Shown here: piece by piece, positions 33,703-44,587 of the stretch
Numbering within the stretch: position 1 is the stretch's first letter
Layout of the letters: each line of letters begins with the position of its first letter
Assembly: GCF_014831675.1 (NCBI RefSeq)
Contig: NZ_VJXY01000001.1
Span: 179,324 to 243,323, forward strand
Reading direction: 5' to 3'
From: Komarekiella delphini-convector SJRDD-AB1
GTDB lineage: Bacteria; Cyanobacteriota; Cyanobacteriia; Cyanobacteriales; Nostocaceae
DNA length: 64,000 nucleotides
Notes under the pieces: model-generated
The model's input: the letters and a program-made list of their open reading frames with translations, nothing else
The model's database searches: none
What the model was told of the DNA's origin: nothing
Translations under genes and position numbers: made by a program

Positions 33703-35070
33703 TTACGCCTCCACAGATATTTTCACCTTTTGCCGTTGACTAGTTGCAACCAACCACTTACCACCTGAAGGCGCTAAAGTGATGCCTCGACGTGTAGGTT
33801 TCACTTGATAATTATCAATTAATGCCAATTCCATCTGTGACAACACCGTCACCAATACTAGTTTCATTTCAAACATGGCAAATGCCATTCCCAGACAGCG
33901 GCGATTACCACCACCAAAGGGTAAATATTCATACTGTGAATATTGCCGTTCTAAGAAGCGCTCTGGCTTAAACTGCTTCGGTTCTGGATATAAATCTGGG
34001 CGGTGATGAGTTAAATATATACAAGATGATAGTAATGTCCCTGGTTGAAATTCATAGCCCATAATTTCGATTGGAGACTTAACAATACGAGGTATGGTGA
34101 GCATTATAATTGGGTAAATGCGTAGCGTTTCTTGGCATACTGCTGTTAGATAAGGCAAGCGAGAAACTTCATTCCAATCTGGATTCTCACCAACATTATC
34201 TAACTCAGCCAACAGCTTTGTCCGTACTTCTGGCACATGGTGAATCCAGTATAAAGCCCATGTCAGCCCGGAAGCTGTAGTTTCGTGACCAGCGACTAAT
34301 AGAGTCATTAACTCATCGCGTAACTCTACATCCGTCATTGGCTCACCATTGTCGTCACGTGCCGACATCATCAACGAAAGGATATCACTTCGAGATGGAT
34401 TTAGGTGATCTCTGCGTTCCTGAATCTCTGTGTAAATTAGTTGGTCTATTTGCCGCATTTGATGCAAAAATTTTCCCCAAGGACTCCACGTACCCCAATC
34501 TACTTGTAGTGCAGGAAAAAACATCATGGAAGCACGTAAAGGTGAGCCAGATAAATCAAGCACGGAACTTAAGAGTTCTTGTAACTGTGTAAAACGTTCT
34601 CCTTCACGTAGACCAAATACAGCTTGTAAAATTACCTTGAGAGATATTTCTTGCATGGAGTCACGAACAGAAAAAGCTTCGCCGATTTTCCAACCATTGA
34701 TGACTTGATTTGTAATCTTAGCAATAACTTGACCATAGGCTTTCATCCGTTCGCCATGAAAAGGCGGAGTCAACAACCGCCGCTGACGTTGATGAGATGC
34801 GCCAGACAGCAATATCAATGAATTGTCTCCCAACAAAGGTTGTAAAAGTTGACTTGACCCTCTAGCGTCTAACTGCTCTAATTGAGCCGTAAAAATCTGC
34901 TGAATAGCTTGGGGATTACTAAATAAGACCATTGGCTTATTGCTAGTTAACCATAACGTAAAACAGTCACCATGCGCTCTTGCAGTTGTTTCCAGTAGTT
35001 GTAAAGGGTTAAAAACCCACTGAAGTGACTGTGTAAATTTTGATTTTTGTGGACTATCTGGGAGTTTCAT
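33703..35070 (-). CDS. Cytochrome P450, CYP110-like
   Basis: 455 aa soluble P450. The I-helix oxygen-activating motif AGHETT is at 260-265 and the K-helix ExxR (ETLR) at 314-317. The PERF segment and the heme-thiolate loop FGGGNRRCLG, with ligand Cys392, are in place. No N-terminal membrane anchor is evident. The layout fits CYP110, a family common in Nostoc and Anabaena and associated with fatty-acid or terpene oxidation; the substrate cannot be read here. No redox partner is adjacent. It is divergent from the antiporter gene. Confidence 0.92.
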   Translation of the reverse strand: MKLPDSPQKSKFTQSLQWVFNPLQLLETTARAHGDCFTLWLTSNKPMVLFSNPQAIQQIFTAQLEQLDARGSSQLLQPLLGDNSLILLSGASHQRQRRLLTPPFHGERMKAYGQVIAKITNQVINGWKIGEAFSVRDSMQEISLKVILQAVFGLREGERFTQLQELLSSVLDLSGSPLRASMMFFPALQVDWGTWSPWGKFLHQMRQIDQLIYTEIQERRDHLNPSRSDILSLMMSARDDNGEPMTDVELRDELMTLLVAGHETTASGLTWALYWIHHVPEVRTKLLAELDNVGENPDWNEVSRLPYLTAVCQETLRIYPIIMLTIPRIVKSPIEIMGYEFQPGTLLSSCIYLTHHRPDLYPEPKQFKPERFLERQYSQYEYLPFGGGNRRCLGMAFAMFEMKLVLVTVLSQMELALIDNYQVKPTRRGITLAPSGGKWLVATSQRQKVKISVEA

Positions 35071-35208
35071 AACAAATACTCCAATGGTTACTATTTCACT
35101 AACCTAACAGAGTTAGAAATAAACGTGAAATATTTTTACTAAATCTATCTTTAGATATTTTTGATACCAAGCGATCGCAACTAGACTTGCGAAGCAGGCT
35201 TTTTTTTA

Positions 35209-36528
35209 ATGTGTATTGCTATGCATGTAAATATCTATATTATTGACCTATTGGTTATTGGCACACTCTTGCTGATGGTTACATTAGGCTCAGGCTGGAT
35301 TTCTCGATTACCTCTTTCTTTTGCTATTATCTACCTAGTGGTTGGTGTTTTGTTAGGCCCTTATGGCTTTGGGCTGATTCAATTACGTCGAGATGATGTA
35401 TTTAACGCCGAGTTGCTAGAGCGTATAACAGAATTTGTAGTAATTGTTTCTGTGTTTAGCTGCGGGTTAAAAATTGTTCGCCCACTTAGTTGGAAGGATT
35501 GGAGTATCACAACGCGACTCATTGGATTGTTGATGCCAATTTCAATTTTTGCTCTAGCTATTGTGGGTAAATTGTTTTTAGGAATGAATTGGGGAGAGGC
35601 TATTTTATTAGGAGCAATTCTTGCACCAACTGATCCAGTGTTAGCCTCAGAAGTTCAACTAACTGATACTAACGACCAAGATGAGTTACGCTTTGGTTTA
35701 ACTTCTGAAGGTGGGTTAAATGATGCTTTAGCTTTTCCATTTGTTTATTTTGGTATTTATGCATTAAAAGATAACAACTGGAATAACTGGCTGAAACAGT
35801 GGATTTTGATTGATTTGATTTGGGCGATTGCAGCTGGCATTGTTATGGGAATTGTTGTCGCTAAAGCAGTAGTTTGGCTCGACAAAAAAATCCAAAAACG
35901 CCGCAAAGCCGATGAGTTGATGGAAGATTTTGTTGCCATTGGTACAATTTTGCTAACTTATTCTTTAACAGAAATAGTTAATGGTTATGGTTTCTTGGCA
36001 GTATTTGTTGCTGGGTTAGTTGCCCAACGCAGTTATAGAAATCTTGAGAAGCCACTAGCTCAATTAGGATTTGTTGAGCGGATTGAAAAACTGTTAGAAG
36101 TTGGAACAATCTTGTTACTAGGCTCAATATTATTATTCAAGCCAATACTCAATTATGGTGCTCAATCCTTGTTAGTACTTCTTTTATTATTCTTGGTAAT
36201 CCGACCTGTCGGAGCCTGGATTAGCACAATTGGTGTACGTCATTTCAACTCTCGCCGCCGCAAGTTACATCCAGCGACTCGCTGGTTATTTGGTTGGTTT
36301 GGTATTCGCGGTGTAGGCTCTTTATATTATCTTGCCTATGCGTTTGGTAATGGCTTAAAAGGTGAAGCTGCGGAACAAATCGCCTGGATTACTTATACCA
36401 CTATTATAGTTTCTGTAGTCATACATGGAATAAGTTCAACACCATTAATGACTTGGTATGAACATAAAATTGCCGGTCAAGCTAATGCTAATCCACCTGC
36501 TACAATTGATGAAGATCAAAATATATAA
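35209..36528 (+). CDS. Na+/H+ (cation/proton) antiporter, CPA1 type
   Basis: 439 aa with about 12 hydrophobic helices. The conserved ion-site motifs are present: ILAPTDPVLASEVQ, and GLTSEGGLNDALAFPFVY with the ND pair of the electroneutral CPA1 branch. A later GWFGIRGVGSLYYLAYA also matches the NhaP/NHE pattern. The C-terminal cytosolic tail is short. It should exchange Na+ or K+ for H+ across the plasma membrane for pH and salt balance. It stands alone, 138 bp from the divergent P450 gene. A start at the internal ATG 35221 is possible. Confidence 0.9.
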   Translation: MCIAMHVNIYIIDLLVIGTLLLMVTLGSGWISRLPLSFAIIYLVVGVLLGPYGFGLIQLRRDDVFNAELLERITEFVVIVSVFSCGLKIVRPLSWKDWSITTRLIGLLMPISIFALAIVGKLFLGMNWGEAILLGAILAPTDPVLASEVQLTDTNDQDELRFGLTSEGGLNDALAFPFVYFGIYALKDNNWNNWLKQWILIDLIWAIAAGIVMGIVVAKAVVWLDKKIQKRRKADELMEDFVAIGTILLTYSLTEIVNGYGFLAVFVAGLVAQRSYRNLEKPLAQLGFVERIEKLLEVGTILLLGSILLFKPILNYGAQSLLVLLLLFLVIRPVGAWISTIGVRHFNSRRRKLHPATRWLFGWFGIRGVGSLYYLAYAFGNGLKGEAAEQIAWITYTTIIVSVVIHGISSTPLMTWYEHKIAGQANANPPATIDEDQNI

Positions 36529-36546
36529 TCAATAATCAATAATTCC

Positions 36547-36903
36547 TAAGCTCATCCCACCCCTAAATGAGAATGGGATTTCACGTTGACAGTTGACAGT
36601 TGACTGTTAACCGTCAACATAATTCGTAATTGATAATGACGCTCAAGGTCTCGCTACCGCTACGAAGCGCGTAATTCGTAGTTACAATCAACTTAGAATT
36701 GAACTCACCACTCTCTTACTTTGCGCTGATTGAAGACCACAAAGCCATGCAGATTTGGTGGGGGCTATGACACGAAGTAATTACGAATTACGAATTACGA
36801 ATTACGAATTAGTAATTATTTGGTCAACTGTTAACTGTCAACAGCCTAAAAAGGCGTTTTTCATCACCTACCGAGAAGGAATGGGTTTTCCCGACGCCTT
36901 TTT
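36547..36903 (-). repeat. Composite interspersed repeat, copy B (inverted, with insertion)
   Basis: On the minus strand the modules follow the same order as copies A and C. The CAGTTGAC array is split by about 200 bp holding AATTCGTAATTACGAATT palindromes and other repeat (about 36620-36830). The rest of 36529-37220 is AT-rich, with no gene. Confidence 0.7.
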
Positions 36904-37220
36904 ATAATTTAAATAAGTGTTAGCTCTGAACTCTCCAGGCTCATTAAAAATCAGCGTGGGAACAAGACTCATTCTTTAATTATGAATCATGAATTAATAA
37001 TTAATTAGGTATAAGTACGCCAACATGGGTTATGTCTTGTTAGAAGCGATCGCACTCAAAACAAAGGCAAGTAGCATATTTAACATAAATGACTAAATTT
37101 ACATCAAATTTAAATTAGCACAAATACATTTAAATCTATAGCTTTAATGAAATTTTGAAGAATTTACTTTAGTCGCTACAGGAAATCGGATAATTTTTCG
37201 TTAAGCTGTAAGCGCTATGA

Positions 37221-38072
37221 TTGAAGATTATCGAATACCTTATGCACTCGTTGTTATCTGGGCCGTTGAGTACACAAAGATTAACGGTTAAGATTGCAGG
37301 GTTGCCTACATCATTACAAGGTAAAAAGCTTGTGCAGATGTCAGATTTTCATTATGATGGTTTGCGACTGTCAGAAGAAATGTTAGAAAATGCGATCGCA
37401 GTTAGCAACCAAGTAAAACCAGATTTAGTCTTATTAACTGGTGACTACATAACCACAAGCCCCACACCAATTCATCAACTAGTACTACGACTCAAACATC
37501 TGCACAGTCGCGCTGGTATTTATGCCATACTGGGCAACCATGATATATATTACACACACTCCAAAGCGGAAGTTACAGCAGCTCTGAATAACATTGGGGT
37601 TAACGTTCTTTGGAATGAAATTGCCTATCCACTCGGAAAAGAATTGCCACTGATAGGATTAGCAGACCGTTATTCAAAGGAATTCAATCCTGCATCAGTA
37701 ATGAATCAGTTAGACCCCGCTATACCTCGTATTGTTTTATCCCATAACCCGGATACTGCGGAGATATTGCAAGCATGGCGAGTCGATTTGCAATTATCTG
37801 GTCATACTCACGGGGGTCAAATCGTGATTCCTGGAATCGGCCCTGTGGTAGTTGTTTACAAAAAAATAATGCGAAAAATACCCTTAAAAATACGGCGTCG
37901 CATACCATTTTTACGAAGAAATTTTTCTGTTGTCCACCATTGGGAATGGGCACAGGGTTTACATCAATTAGGAAAAAATCAGTTATATGTCAATCGTGGC
38001 TTGGGAACTTATCTTCCCGGTCGTTTATTTTGTCGCCCAGAAATTACTATAATTACGCTACAAAGTGAGTAA
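37221..38072 (+). CDS. Metallophosphoesterase, tandem copy 1
   Basis: 283 aa from TTG 37221, which aligns with the ATG of its paralog at 38414; ATG 37242 is the alternative. The calcineurin-like metal site is complete: SDFHYDG, LLTGDY, LGNHD, LSHNPDT and SGHTHGGQ. The protein resembles YkuE-type phosphoesterases. The substrate is unknown. No clear signal peptide. The two copies share most of their residues, with differences concentrated in the 240-260 region. Confidence 0.85.
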   Translation: MKIIEYLMHSLLSGPLSTQRLTVKIAGLPTSLQGKKLVQMSDFHYDGLRLSEEMLENAIAVSNQVKPDLVLLTGDYITTSPTPIHQLVLRLKHLHSRAGIYAILGNHDIYYTHSKAEVTAALNNIGVNVLWNEIAYPLGKELPLIGLADRYSKEFNPASVMNQLDPAIPRIVLSHNPDTAEILQAWRVDLQLSGHTHGGQIVIPGIGPVVVVYKKIMRKIPLKIRRRIPFLRRNFSVVHHWEWAQGLHQLGKNQLYVNRGLGTYLPGRLFCRPEITIITLQSE

Positions 38073-38137
38073 TACTAATTCGTAATTCGTCAGAAAAAGC
38101 TTGAGCCAAGCAATTTACAGTGCGTTACACAGTTTAT

Positions 38138-38270
38138 AAAAAGGCGTCAGGAAAACCCATTCTTAGAAGGAATGGGATGAAAGACGCTTTTTTGGGTCGT
38201 TGACAGTTGACGGTTAACAGTTAACAGTCAACATGAAATCTCATCACCTTTTAGGAGTAGGATGAGCTTA
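38138..38270 (+). repeat. Composite interspersed repeat, copy C
   Basis: The module order matches copy A (6788-6917) and fills the 340-bp gap between the two metallophosphoesterase genes. Confidence 0.75.
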
Positions 38271-38413
38271 AGAAATAATACATCTTTTCCTAACTAGGTA
38301 TAATTTTGTATCAGAATTTCAACCAATACATTTATTTCATTTAGATTCTATGACAGAAATTGTTGCAGTTGCTCAAGATATATTTTAATTTTTGGTAAGC
38401 TGTAAGCGCTGGT

Positions 38414-39268
38414 ATGAGGAGTGTCAGTTACTATATGCACTGGTTGTTTACAGGACATTTAAGAGTCGATAAAATAACGGTTAAGATTGCAGAACTTCCA
38501 GCATCTTTACAAGGTACAAAGCTGGTGCAGTTGTCAGATTTTCACTACGATGGTTTGCGACTGTCAGAAGAGATGTTAGAAAAAGCGATCGCACTTACTA
38601 ATGAGGTTGAACCGGATTTAGTTCTATTAACTGGTGATTACGTAACTGACGATCCCACGCCAATTCACCAACTAGTTCTTCGACTCAAACATCTGCAAAG
38701 TCGCTATGGTATCTATGCCGTACTGGGCAACCATGATATACATTACAGCCACTCCCAAGCAGAAGTTACAGCAGCGTTAACTAGTATTGGGATTCATGTA
38801 CTTTGGAATGAAATCGCTTACCCCCTAGGAAAAAAATTACCGTTAGTAGGACTAGCTGATTATTGGTCAAGGGAATTTCATCCCGCAACAATCATGAATC
38901 AATTAGAACCTAACATACCCCGCATAGTTTTATCTCACAATCCAGATACAGCCAAGATATTGCAACAATGGCGCGTAGATTTGCAATTATCTGGTCATAC
39001 CCACGGTGGTCATATTGTGATTCCAGGCATTGGCCCTCTAGTAGTCTATTACAAAAAACTGCTGAAACAAATTCCCAAAAAACTGCGATGTTGGGTGACG
39101 TTTTTACTAGGAGACTGCTCTAAAGTAGTGCGATATTGGGAGTGGGCACAGGGATTCCATCAGGTAGAAAAAAACCAATTATATGTCAATCGCGGCTTAG
39201 GAACTTATCGCCCAGGACGCCTATTTTGTCCACCAGAAGTTACTGTAATTACGTTAGTTAATTATTGA
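38414..39268 (+). CDS. Metallophosphoesterase, tandem copy 2
   Basis: 284 aa with the same metal-binding motifs as copy 1 (SDFHYDG, LLTGDYV, LGNHDIHY, LSHNPDT, SGHTHGGH). The sequence upstream of both genes is also similar (GTAAGCTGTAAGCGCT just before each start), so the duplication included the promoter region. One copy may be specialised, but both have intact active sites. Confidence 0.88.
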   Translation: MRSVSYYMHWLFTGHLRVDKITVKIAELPASLQGTKLVQLSDFHYDGLRLSEEMLEKAIALTNEVEPDLVLLTGDYVTDDPTPIHQLVLRLKHLQSRYGIYAVLGNHDIHYSHSQAEVTAALTSIGIHVLWNEIAYPLGKKLPLVGLADYWSREFHPATIMNQLEPNIPRIVLSHNPDTAKILQQWRVDLQLSGHTHGGHIVIPGIGPLVVYYKKLLKQIPKKLRCWVTFLLGDCSKVVRYWEWAQGFHQVEKNQLYVNRGLGTYRPGRLFCPPEVTVITLVNY

Positions 39269-39480
39269 CCAAAACAATTGTCAATTCGCAGTGACGCTCG
39301 TTCCGACGCTATCCCTACTGCTGCGCTGTCATACATCTTTTTCTTGTCTTTCAGCAGCAAAGACAAGGAAAAGATGCAATCGTCGCCGCCCACCTTATAT
39401 CCCACCACTAACCAGAGTACAGGTAAGCATGGAGAATGAGGGCGCAAATTAGTTAAAACACCTAACTTTCCACTTCATGT

Positions 39481-39681
39481 TTAACAGTTATCAGTAAACG
39501 GTAAACAGTTATCAGTCAAGATAATTGGGTTTAAGTCCCCTACTATATCAGTGATCACTTCCAACTAAAAACTAATAACTGAAAGTCAATTAGTGGCAGG
39601 CGCTATCTGGCGGGTTTAAATCTCCCACCATAAGCCTTGATAACTGTTTACTGTTTACTGTTTACTGTTTACTGTTTACTG
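39481..39681. repeat. Interspersed repeat with heptamer arms, copy 5
   Basis: A complete copy: left arm AACAGTTATCAGTAAACGG; GATAATTGGGTTTAAG; core TCAATTAGTGGCAGGCGCTA and GGCGGGTTTAAATC; right arm of five TTTACTG units ending 2 bp before the gcvP stop codon. The preceding 39269-39480 shows no gene. Confidence 0.75.
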
Positions 39682-39683
39682 AT

Positions 39684-42635
39684 TTAATAAGCGTCCATTG
39701 GCAGACAAGAACAAACAAAATTTCTATCGCCAAAAGCTGAGTTAATGCGGCCAACAGCCGGCCAGAATTTATGTTCACGAGTCCAAGGCGCAGGGTAGGC
39801 AGCTTGTTCACGAGAATAGGGATGATGCCATTCTCCAGCAATAAGGCTTTCGGCAGTATGGGGTGCATTCTTCAAGAGATTATCTTGAACATCCACCTTG
39901 CCTGATTCAATTTCAGCGATTTCGGCTCGGATAGCAATCATGGCATCACAAAAACGATCCAACTCTTGCTTAGATTCGCTTTCTGTAGGTTCCACCATGA
40001 TTGTACCCGCCACAGGCCAGGAGACAGTCGGCGCATGGAAACCGTAGTCCATGAGACGCTTGGCAACATCATCGATTTCAATGCTCGCAGATTTTTTGAG
40101 CGATGGCGAAGCGCCTCGCAAGCTACGCAAATCCAAAATGCACTCATGGGCAACTAAAGCATTTTTCCCTTTATATAGAACGGGGTAGTAAGGTTCAAGT
40201 CTCTTAGCAATGTAATTAGCATTGAGAATTGCCACTTTAGTTGCTTGCGTCAAACCAGCTGCACCCATCATGACAATGTACATCCAAGAAATTACCAAGA
40301 TGCTGGCACTACCCCAAGGTGCAGCAGCAACAGCACCAATATGTTGGGTATTGGGAATTTCCTTCTTCCTAGTCCCCAGTCCCCAGTCCCCAGCCCCTAA
40401 TACGGGATGTCCGGGGAGAAATGGCACAAGATGGGAAGCGACGCCAATGGGCCCCATGCCAGGGCCACCGCCACCATGAGGGATACAGAAGGTTTTGTGT
40501 AGATTCAAGTGACAGACATCCGCGCCAATATCTCCAGGACGGCAAATTCCCACTTGGGCATTCATATTCGCCCCATCCATGTAAACTTGGCCACCGTGGG
40601 CATGGACAACAGCGCAGATTTCTTGAATTTGCTCCTCAAAAACACCGTGAGTTGAAGGATATGTCACCATCAAGGCGGCGAGTTCGTTGCTATGTTTTTC
40701 TGCCTTAGCTTTTAGGTCATCAAGGTCAATATTACCTTCTAAATCACAGGCAACCGCCACTACCTTCATCCCGCACATCACCGCACTTGCGGGGTTTGTC
40801 CCATGTGCTGACTGGGGAATTAAACAGACGTTGCGGTGTGCTTCACCACGACTTTCATGATATTGGTGAATCACTAAAAGCCCTGTGTATTCGCCTTGAG
40901 AACCAGCATTTGGTTGCAGAGAAATTCCCGCAAACCCGGTAATTTCAGCTAACCATGCCTCAAGTTGCTGAAACAGGATTTGATAACCCCGCGTTTGAGA
41001 CAGGGGAGCAAATGGATGAATCTTGCCGAATTCCTCCCAAGTCACTGGGATCATCTCAGATGTGGCATTTAACTTCATCGTGCATGATCCTAAAGGAATC
41101 ATCGATGTAGTTAAGGACAAGTCTTTAGTTTCTAGTTTGTGCAGATAACGCAACAACTCAGTTTCGGAGTGATAGCGGTTAAAGACGGGGTGAGTTAGGT
41201 AACTGCTTTGACGAGAGAGGGAAAGAGGGGAGTAAGTTAACTCTTCTATGGTGAAAGGTAAATCGTCTGTACCTGCGAAAATTTGCCAGAGGTCAATTAA
41301 GTCTTCTAATGTAGTAGTTTCGTCTAGTGAGATGCCGACGGTAGTTGTGTCAAAAATCCGTAGGTTAATATTTCGTGCTTGACAAGCTTCAAGAATTGCT
41401 TCCAATTTATGTGTTCCCAATTCCACCCGCAGCGTGTCAAAAAAATTCTGGGAACTTATCTCATAACCCAGGCGCTTCAATCCTTCTGCCAAAATTAAAG
41501 TTAATTGGTGGATTTTATCAGCAATTTTCTTCAATCCATCTGGGCCATGATAGACAGCGTACATACTTGCCATCACCGCCAGCAGCACTTGTGCTGTACA
41601 GATATTACTGGTGGCTTTATCACGGCGAATGTGCTGTTCGCGGGTTTGCAAGGCGAGACGCAATGCAGGTTTCCCGAAGGCATCCTTTGATACACCCACG
41701 ATTCTCCCTGGAACCTGCCGTTTATACTCTTCTTTCGTGGCGAAGTATGCCGCATGGGGCCCTCCAAACCCTAACGGAATACCGAACCGCTGGGTGCTAC
41801 CTACAGCAATATCAGCGCCAAATTCACCGGGGGGTGTTAGCAAAGTTAGGCTTAAGGGATCTGCTGCTACCGTCACCAATGCACCCTCAGCATGGGCTTT
41901 TTCTATAAAAGCGCGGTAGTCGTAAATGATGCCGTCACTTGCAGGATATTGCAAGACTGCACCGAAAATTGGTTGATCAAAATCAAATGTCTGATGGTCA
42001 TCAACAATAATGTTAATCCCCAGGGGTTTAGCCCGTGTTTGCAACACGTCGATGGTTTGGGGATGGCAGTCACGAGAAACAAAATAGGCATTTGCCTTAT
42101 TTTTGCAAACGCCGTAACTTAAGCTCATCGCTTCCGCTGCTGCTGTGGCTTCATCGAGTAATGAAGCATTGGCAATTTCCAAACCTGTGAGGTCGATAAT
42201 CATTGTTTGGAAATTTAGCAGCGCTTCTAGTCGTCCTTGGGCAATTTCTGGTTGATAAGGGGTGTATGCAGTATACCAACCAGGGTTTTCTAGAATGTTT
42301 CGCCCAATTACGGGTGGGGTAATACTGTCGTGATATCCCATACCAATAAATGAGCGGCAAACCTGATTTTTCGCAGCAATTTGTTTTAACTTTGCTAGTG
42401 CTGCATACTCACTTTGTGCTTCTGGTAACTGTAGCGGTTTATTCAGCCGAATCGCCTGCGGCACTGTTTGGTCAATGAGGGCATCTAAACTGGAAAAACC
42501 TAATACCTCAAGCATTCGCTGGATGTCATTTGAGTTAGGCCCAATGTGCCTTTGCGTAAAATCACTAAACTTTTGACCTTTTTCGTCTAGCACTTGGCGA
42601 TCGCTAGACTTAGGAATAGAGGCGTAAGATACCAC
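39684..42635 (-). CDS. gcvP: Glycine dehydrogenase (decarboxylating), P-protein
   Basis: 983 aa, single-chain P-protein of the glycine cleavage system. It binds PLP, decarboxylates glycine and passes the aminomethyl group to the lipoyl arm of GcvH. Both homologous halves are present: [15 protein letters not shown] near the start and the PLP lysine in [20 protein letters not shown] in the second half. Around residues 744-764, after LPGHPVL, about 20 residues ([18 protein letters not shown]) come from repeat DNA at 40337-40400 before [14 protein letters not shown] resumes. The frame is kept, so the enzyme may still work. It is the last gene of a gcvT-gcvH-gcvP operon; in cyanobacteria this serves photorespiration and one-carbon supply. 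Confidence 0.95.
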   Translation of the reverse strand: MVSYASIPKSSDRQVLDEKGQKFSDFTQRHIGPNSNDIQRMLEVLGFSSLDALIDQTVPQAIRLNKPLQLPEAQSEYAALAKLKQIAAKNQVCRSFIGMGYHDSITPPVIGRNILENPGWYTAYTPYQPEIAQGRLEALLNFQTMIIDLTGLEIANASLLDEATAAAEAMSLSYGVCKNKANAYFVSRDCHPQTIDVLQTRAKPLGINIIVDDHQTFDFDQPIFGAVLQYPASDGIIYDYRAFIEKAHAEGALVTVAADPLSLTLLTPPGEFGADIAVGSTQRFGIPLGFGGPHAAYFATKEEYKRQVPGRIVGVSKDAFGKPALRLALQTREQHIRRDKATSNICTAQVLLAVMASMYAVYHGPDGLKKIADKIHQLTLILAEGLKRLGYEISSQNFFDTLRVELGTHKLEAILEACQARNINLRIFDTTTVGISLDETTTLEDLIDLWQIFAGTDDLPFTIEELTYSPLSLSRQSSYLTHPVFNRYHSETELLRYLHKLETKDLSLTTSMIPLGSCTMKLNATSEMIPVTWEEFGKIHPFAPLSQTRGYQILFQQLEAWLAEITGFAGISLQPNAGSQGEYTGLLVIHQYHESRGEAHRNVCLIPQSAHGTNPASAVMCGMKVVAVACDLEGNIDLDDLKAKAEKHSNELAALMVTYPSTHGVFEEQIQEICAVVHAHGGQVYMDGANMNAQVGICRPGDIGADVCHLNLHKTFCIPHGGGGPGMGPIGVASHLVPFLPGHPVLGAGDWGLGTRKKEIPNTQHIGAVAAAPWGSASILVISWMYIVMMGAAGLTQATKVAILNANYIAKRLEPYYPVLYKGKNALVAHECILDLRSLRGASPSLKKSASIEIDDVAKRLMDYGFHAPTVSWPVAGTIMVEPTESESKQELDRFCDAMIAIRAEIAEIESGKVDVQDNLLKNAPHTAESLIAGEWHHPYSREQAAYPAPWTREHKFWPAVGRINSAFGDRNFVCSCLPMDAY

Positions 42636-42775
42636 AAATTCAACTCCAGACGCAACTATTTCATATTTTGCAACAAAAACTAGGGATTGGGGATTGGGGA
42701 CTGGGAAGATATTGAATAGGTGAACAAGAATAATTGTTAGTTACCTCCCCTGCCCCCCTGCCCCCTACCTCTTCT

Positions 42776-43168
42776 CTACTCCCCTTCCACCTGAGCGCGG
42801 TACTCATCCGCTGTCAAGGCGTCCTCAACTTCACCAGGGTCATTGACGCGCACTTTCAAGAACCACCCTTCGGCGTAAGGGTCATCTGCTACTTGTTCAG
42901 GAGATTCAATCAAGGTTTCATTGCGTTCGATGACTGTACCAGTTACGGGCGAACTCAGGCTTTCAACGGCTTTCACTGATTCAATTGAGCCAAAGGTTTC
43001 TCCCTTAGTTAGAGCGTCGCCAATTTCTGGCAGTTCTAAAAACACGACATCGCCCATTTGGTCTACGGCAAAATCAGTAATGCCAATAGTGGCAATCTCG
43101 CCATCTATCCTGACATATTCATGAGTATCCAGGTATCTTAAATCCTGAGGATATTCAAAAGACGACAT
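42776..43168 (-). CDS. gcvH: Glycine cleavage system H protein
   Basis: 130 aa. The lipoyl-bearing Lys66 sits in [12 protein letters not shown], and the family start [13 protein letters not shown] and end [11 protein letters not shown] are standard. It shuttles the aminomethyl intermediate between P, T and L proteins. It lies 140 bp upstream of gcvP across a short G-rich repeat and 124 bp downstream of gcvT. Full length. Confidence 0.95.
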   Translation of the reverse strand: MSSFEYPQDLRYLDTHEYVRIDGEIATIGITDFAVDQMGDVVFLELPEIGDALTKGETFGSIESVKAVESLSSPVTGTVIERNETLIESPEQVADDPYAEGWFLKVRVNDPGEVEDALTADEYRAQVEGE

Positions 43169-43292
43169 ATTATTTCCTCTCTCGTATCAAAAAACTTATC
43201 ACCCCAACAGTAATTGTGGTCATATTTGGTAATTAACCATACTGTAGATTGAGTAACTCACAACACATTATCCTCAAAAACTTCGATGGTTA

Positions 43293-44426
43293 TCAGTTAG
43301 TGACACGATTTTTTGAGCGATAAAAGGGACGTTTAACTACAACTGCTGGGTAAGCTTTGCCACGAATTTCTACTTCTAGCTGCTGACCAACACTCGCTAG
43401 CTGGGTGGGAACGTAAGCTAAGGCAATGGGATAGCCAAGTGTAGGCGATACAGTACCACTGGTAACTTCTCCCACGATTTTACCTGCGGATAGAATTTGG
43501 TAGCCATGACGGGCAATGTTGCGTCCTTGAGTTTGCAAACCTACGAGTCGGCTTTGCACCCCATCGGTTTTTTGCTGTGCCAAAACTGCCCTACCAATAA
43601 AATCACCCTTGGTGTCCAAGTGAACCAGCCACCCTAAACCTGCTTCTAAGGGAGTGGTGGTGTCATCGATATCTTGCCCGTAAAGTGCCATTGCTGCCTC
43701 TAAGCGCAGGGTATCTCTCGCACCCAGTCCACAAGGGATGACACCAGCATTATGGAGTTTTCGCCACAATTCTACCCCGACATCTGGATCTACCATCACT
43801 TCAAAGCCATCCTCTCCGGTGTAACCTGTACGGGCAATGAAAGCTGGTTTATCTAGTACTGTTGCTTGGAGGTGTCCGAATGCTTTGACTGGTTGTAAGT
43901 CTTCTTGCACCAAGGTTTGGAGATATTTAATTGCTTTTGGCCCCTGCACAGCAATTAAAACTTTATCTGGCGAAATATCTTGAAATTGCACCTCATCTAG
44001 GTTGAGATGTTGTAATAGCCATGCTTTGTCTTTACCCGTGGTTGATGCATTGACTATAATTAACGCCTGCTGTATCCCAGTATCTTCACCTTGGTAATAG
44101 ACAATGATATCGTCAATAATTCCCGCTTGGGGATTCAACAATACGGTGTATTGCGCTTGACCGGGTTGCAATCGACTCAAGTCTGAAGGCACTAAAGGCT
44201 GGAGTTGGGAAATGAGGTTTTTACCTTGGAGGGTAAATTTGCCCATGTGGGAAATATCGAACATCCCGGCTGTATTTCTGACAGCCTCGTGTTCGCGGCT
44301 AATGCCACTAAATTGTACGGGCATTTCCCAACCGCCAAAGCTGGTAAGGCGTGCTCTGAGTTCTACACCCAGTTGATATAAAGGAGTTCGCGCCAAGGAT
44401 TGGATGATTTCTTCTTGATTAGCCAC
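43293..44426 (-). CDS. gcvT: Aminomethyltransferase, glycine cleavage T protein
   Basis: 377 aa. It transfers methylene from the H-protein lipoyl arm to tetrahydrofolate, releasing ammonia. Typical blocks are GWEMPVQFSGISREHEAVR, MFDISHMGKF, the catalytic-Asp region GLGARDTLRLEAAM, and the ending GYPIALAYV. It is the first gene of the operon. The 160-bp region upstream holds a GCGATCGC octamer and shows nothing like a glycine riboswitch, so control is by other means. Confidence 0.95.
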   Translation of the reverse strand: MANQEEIIQSLARTPLYQLGVELRARLTSFGGWEMPVQFSGISREHEAVRNTAGMFDISHMGKFTLQGKNLISQLQPLVPSDLSRLQPGQAQYTVLLNPQAGIIDDIIVYYQGEDTGIQQALIIVNASTTGKDKAWLLQHLNLDEVQFQDISPDKVLIAVQGPKAIKYLQTLVQEDLQPVKAFGHLQATVLDKPAFIARTGYTGEDGFEVMVDPDVGVELWRKLHNAGVIPCGLGARDTLRLEAAMALYGQDIDDTTTPLEAGLGWLVHLDTKGDFIGRAVLAQQKTDGVQSRLVGLQTQGRNIARHGYQILSAGKIVGEVTSGTVSPTLGYPIALAYVPTQLASVGQQLEVEIRGKAYPAVVVKRPFYRSKNRVTN

Positions 44427-44587
44427 AGGTAATTTTGCGATCGCACCTCAACATCTATCTATCCTACGGGATGCTAGCAAAAGATGAAGGCTCAAGGCTC
44501 AAGGCTGAAAATTTCACACTTTATACTTCAGCCCAGTGAGGTTTAATAGTTAATGATGCAAGTGTTGAGTTTTGTTAAGAAAACATT

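Noticed and set aside
41375-41919. Plus-strand frames of 100-177 codons opposite gcvP
   Set aside because: Antisense to a strongly conserved enzyme gene, with no ribosome site or recognisable domain.
44427-44587. Possible glycine riboswitch before gcvT
   Set aside because: Region is short and shows no paired aptamer-like structure; only a HIP1 octamer and simple repeats are seen.
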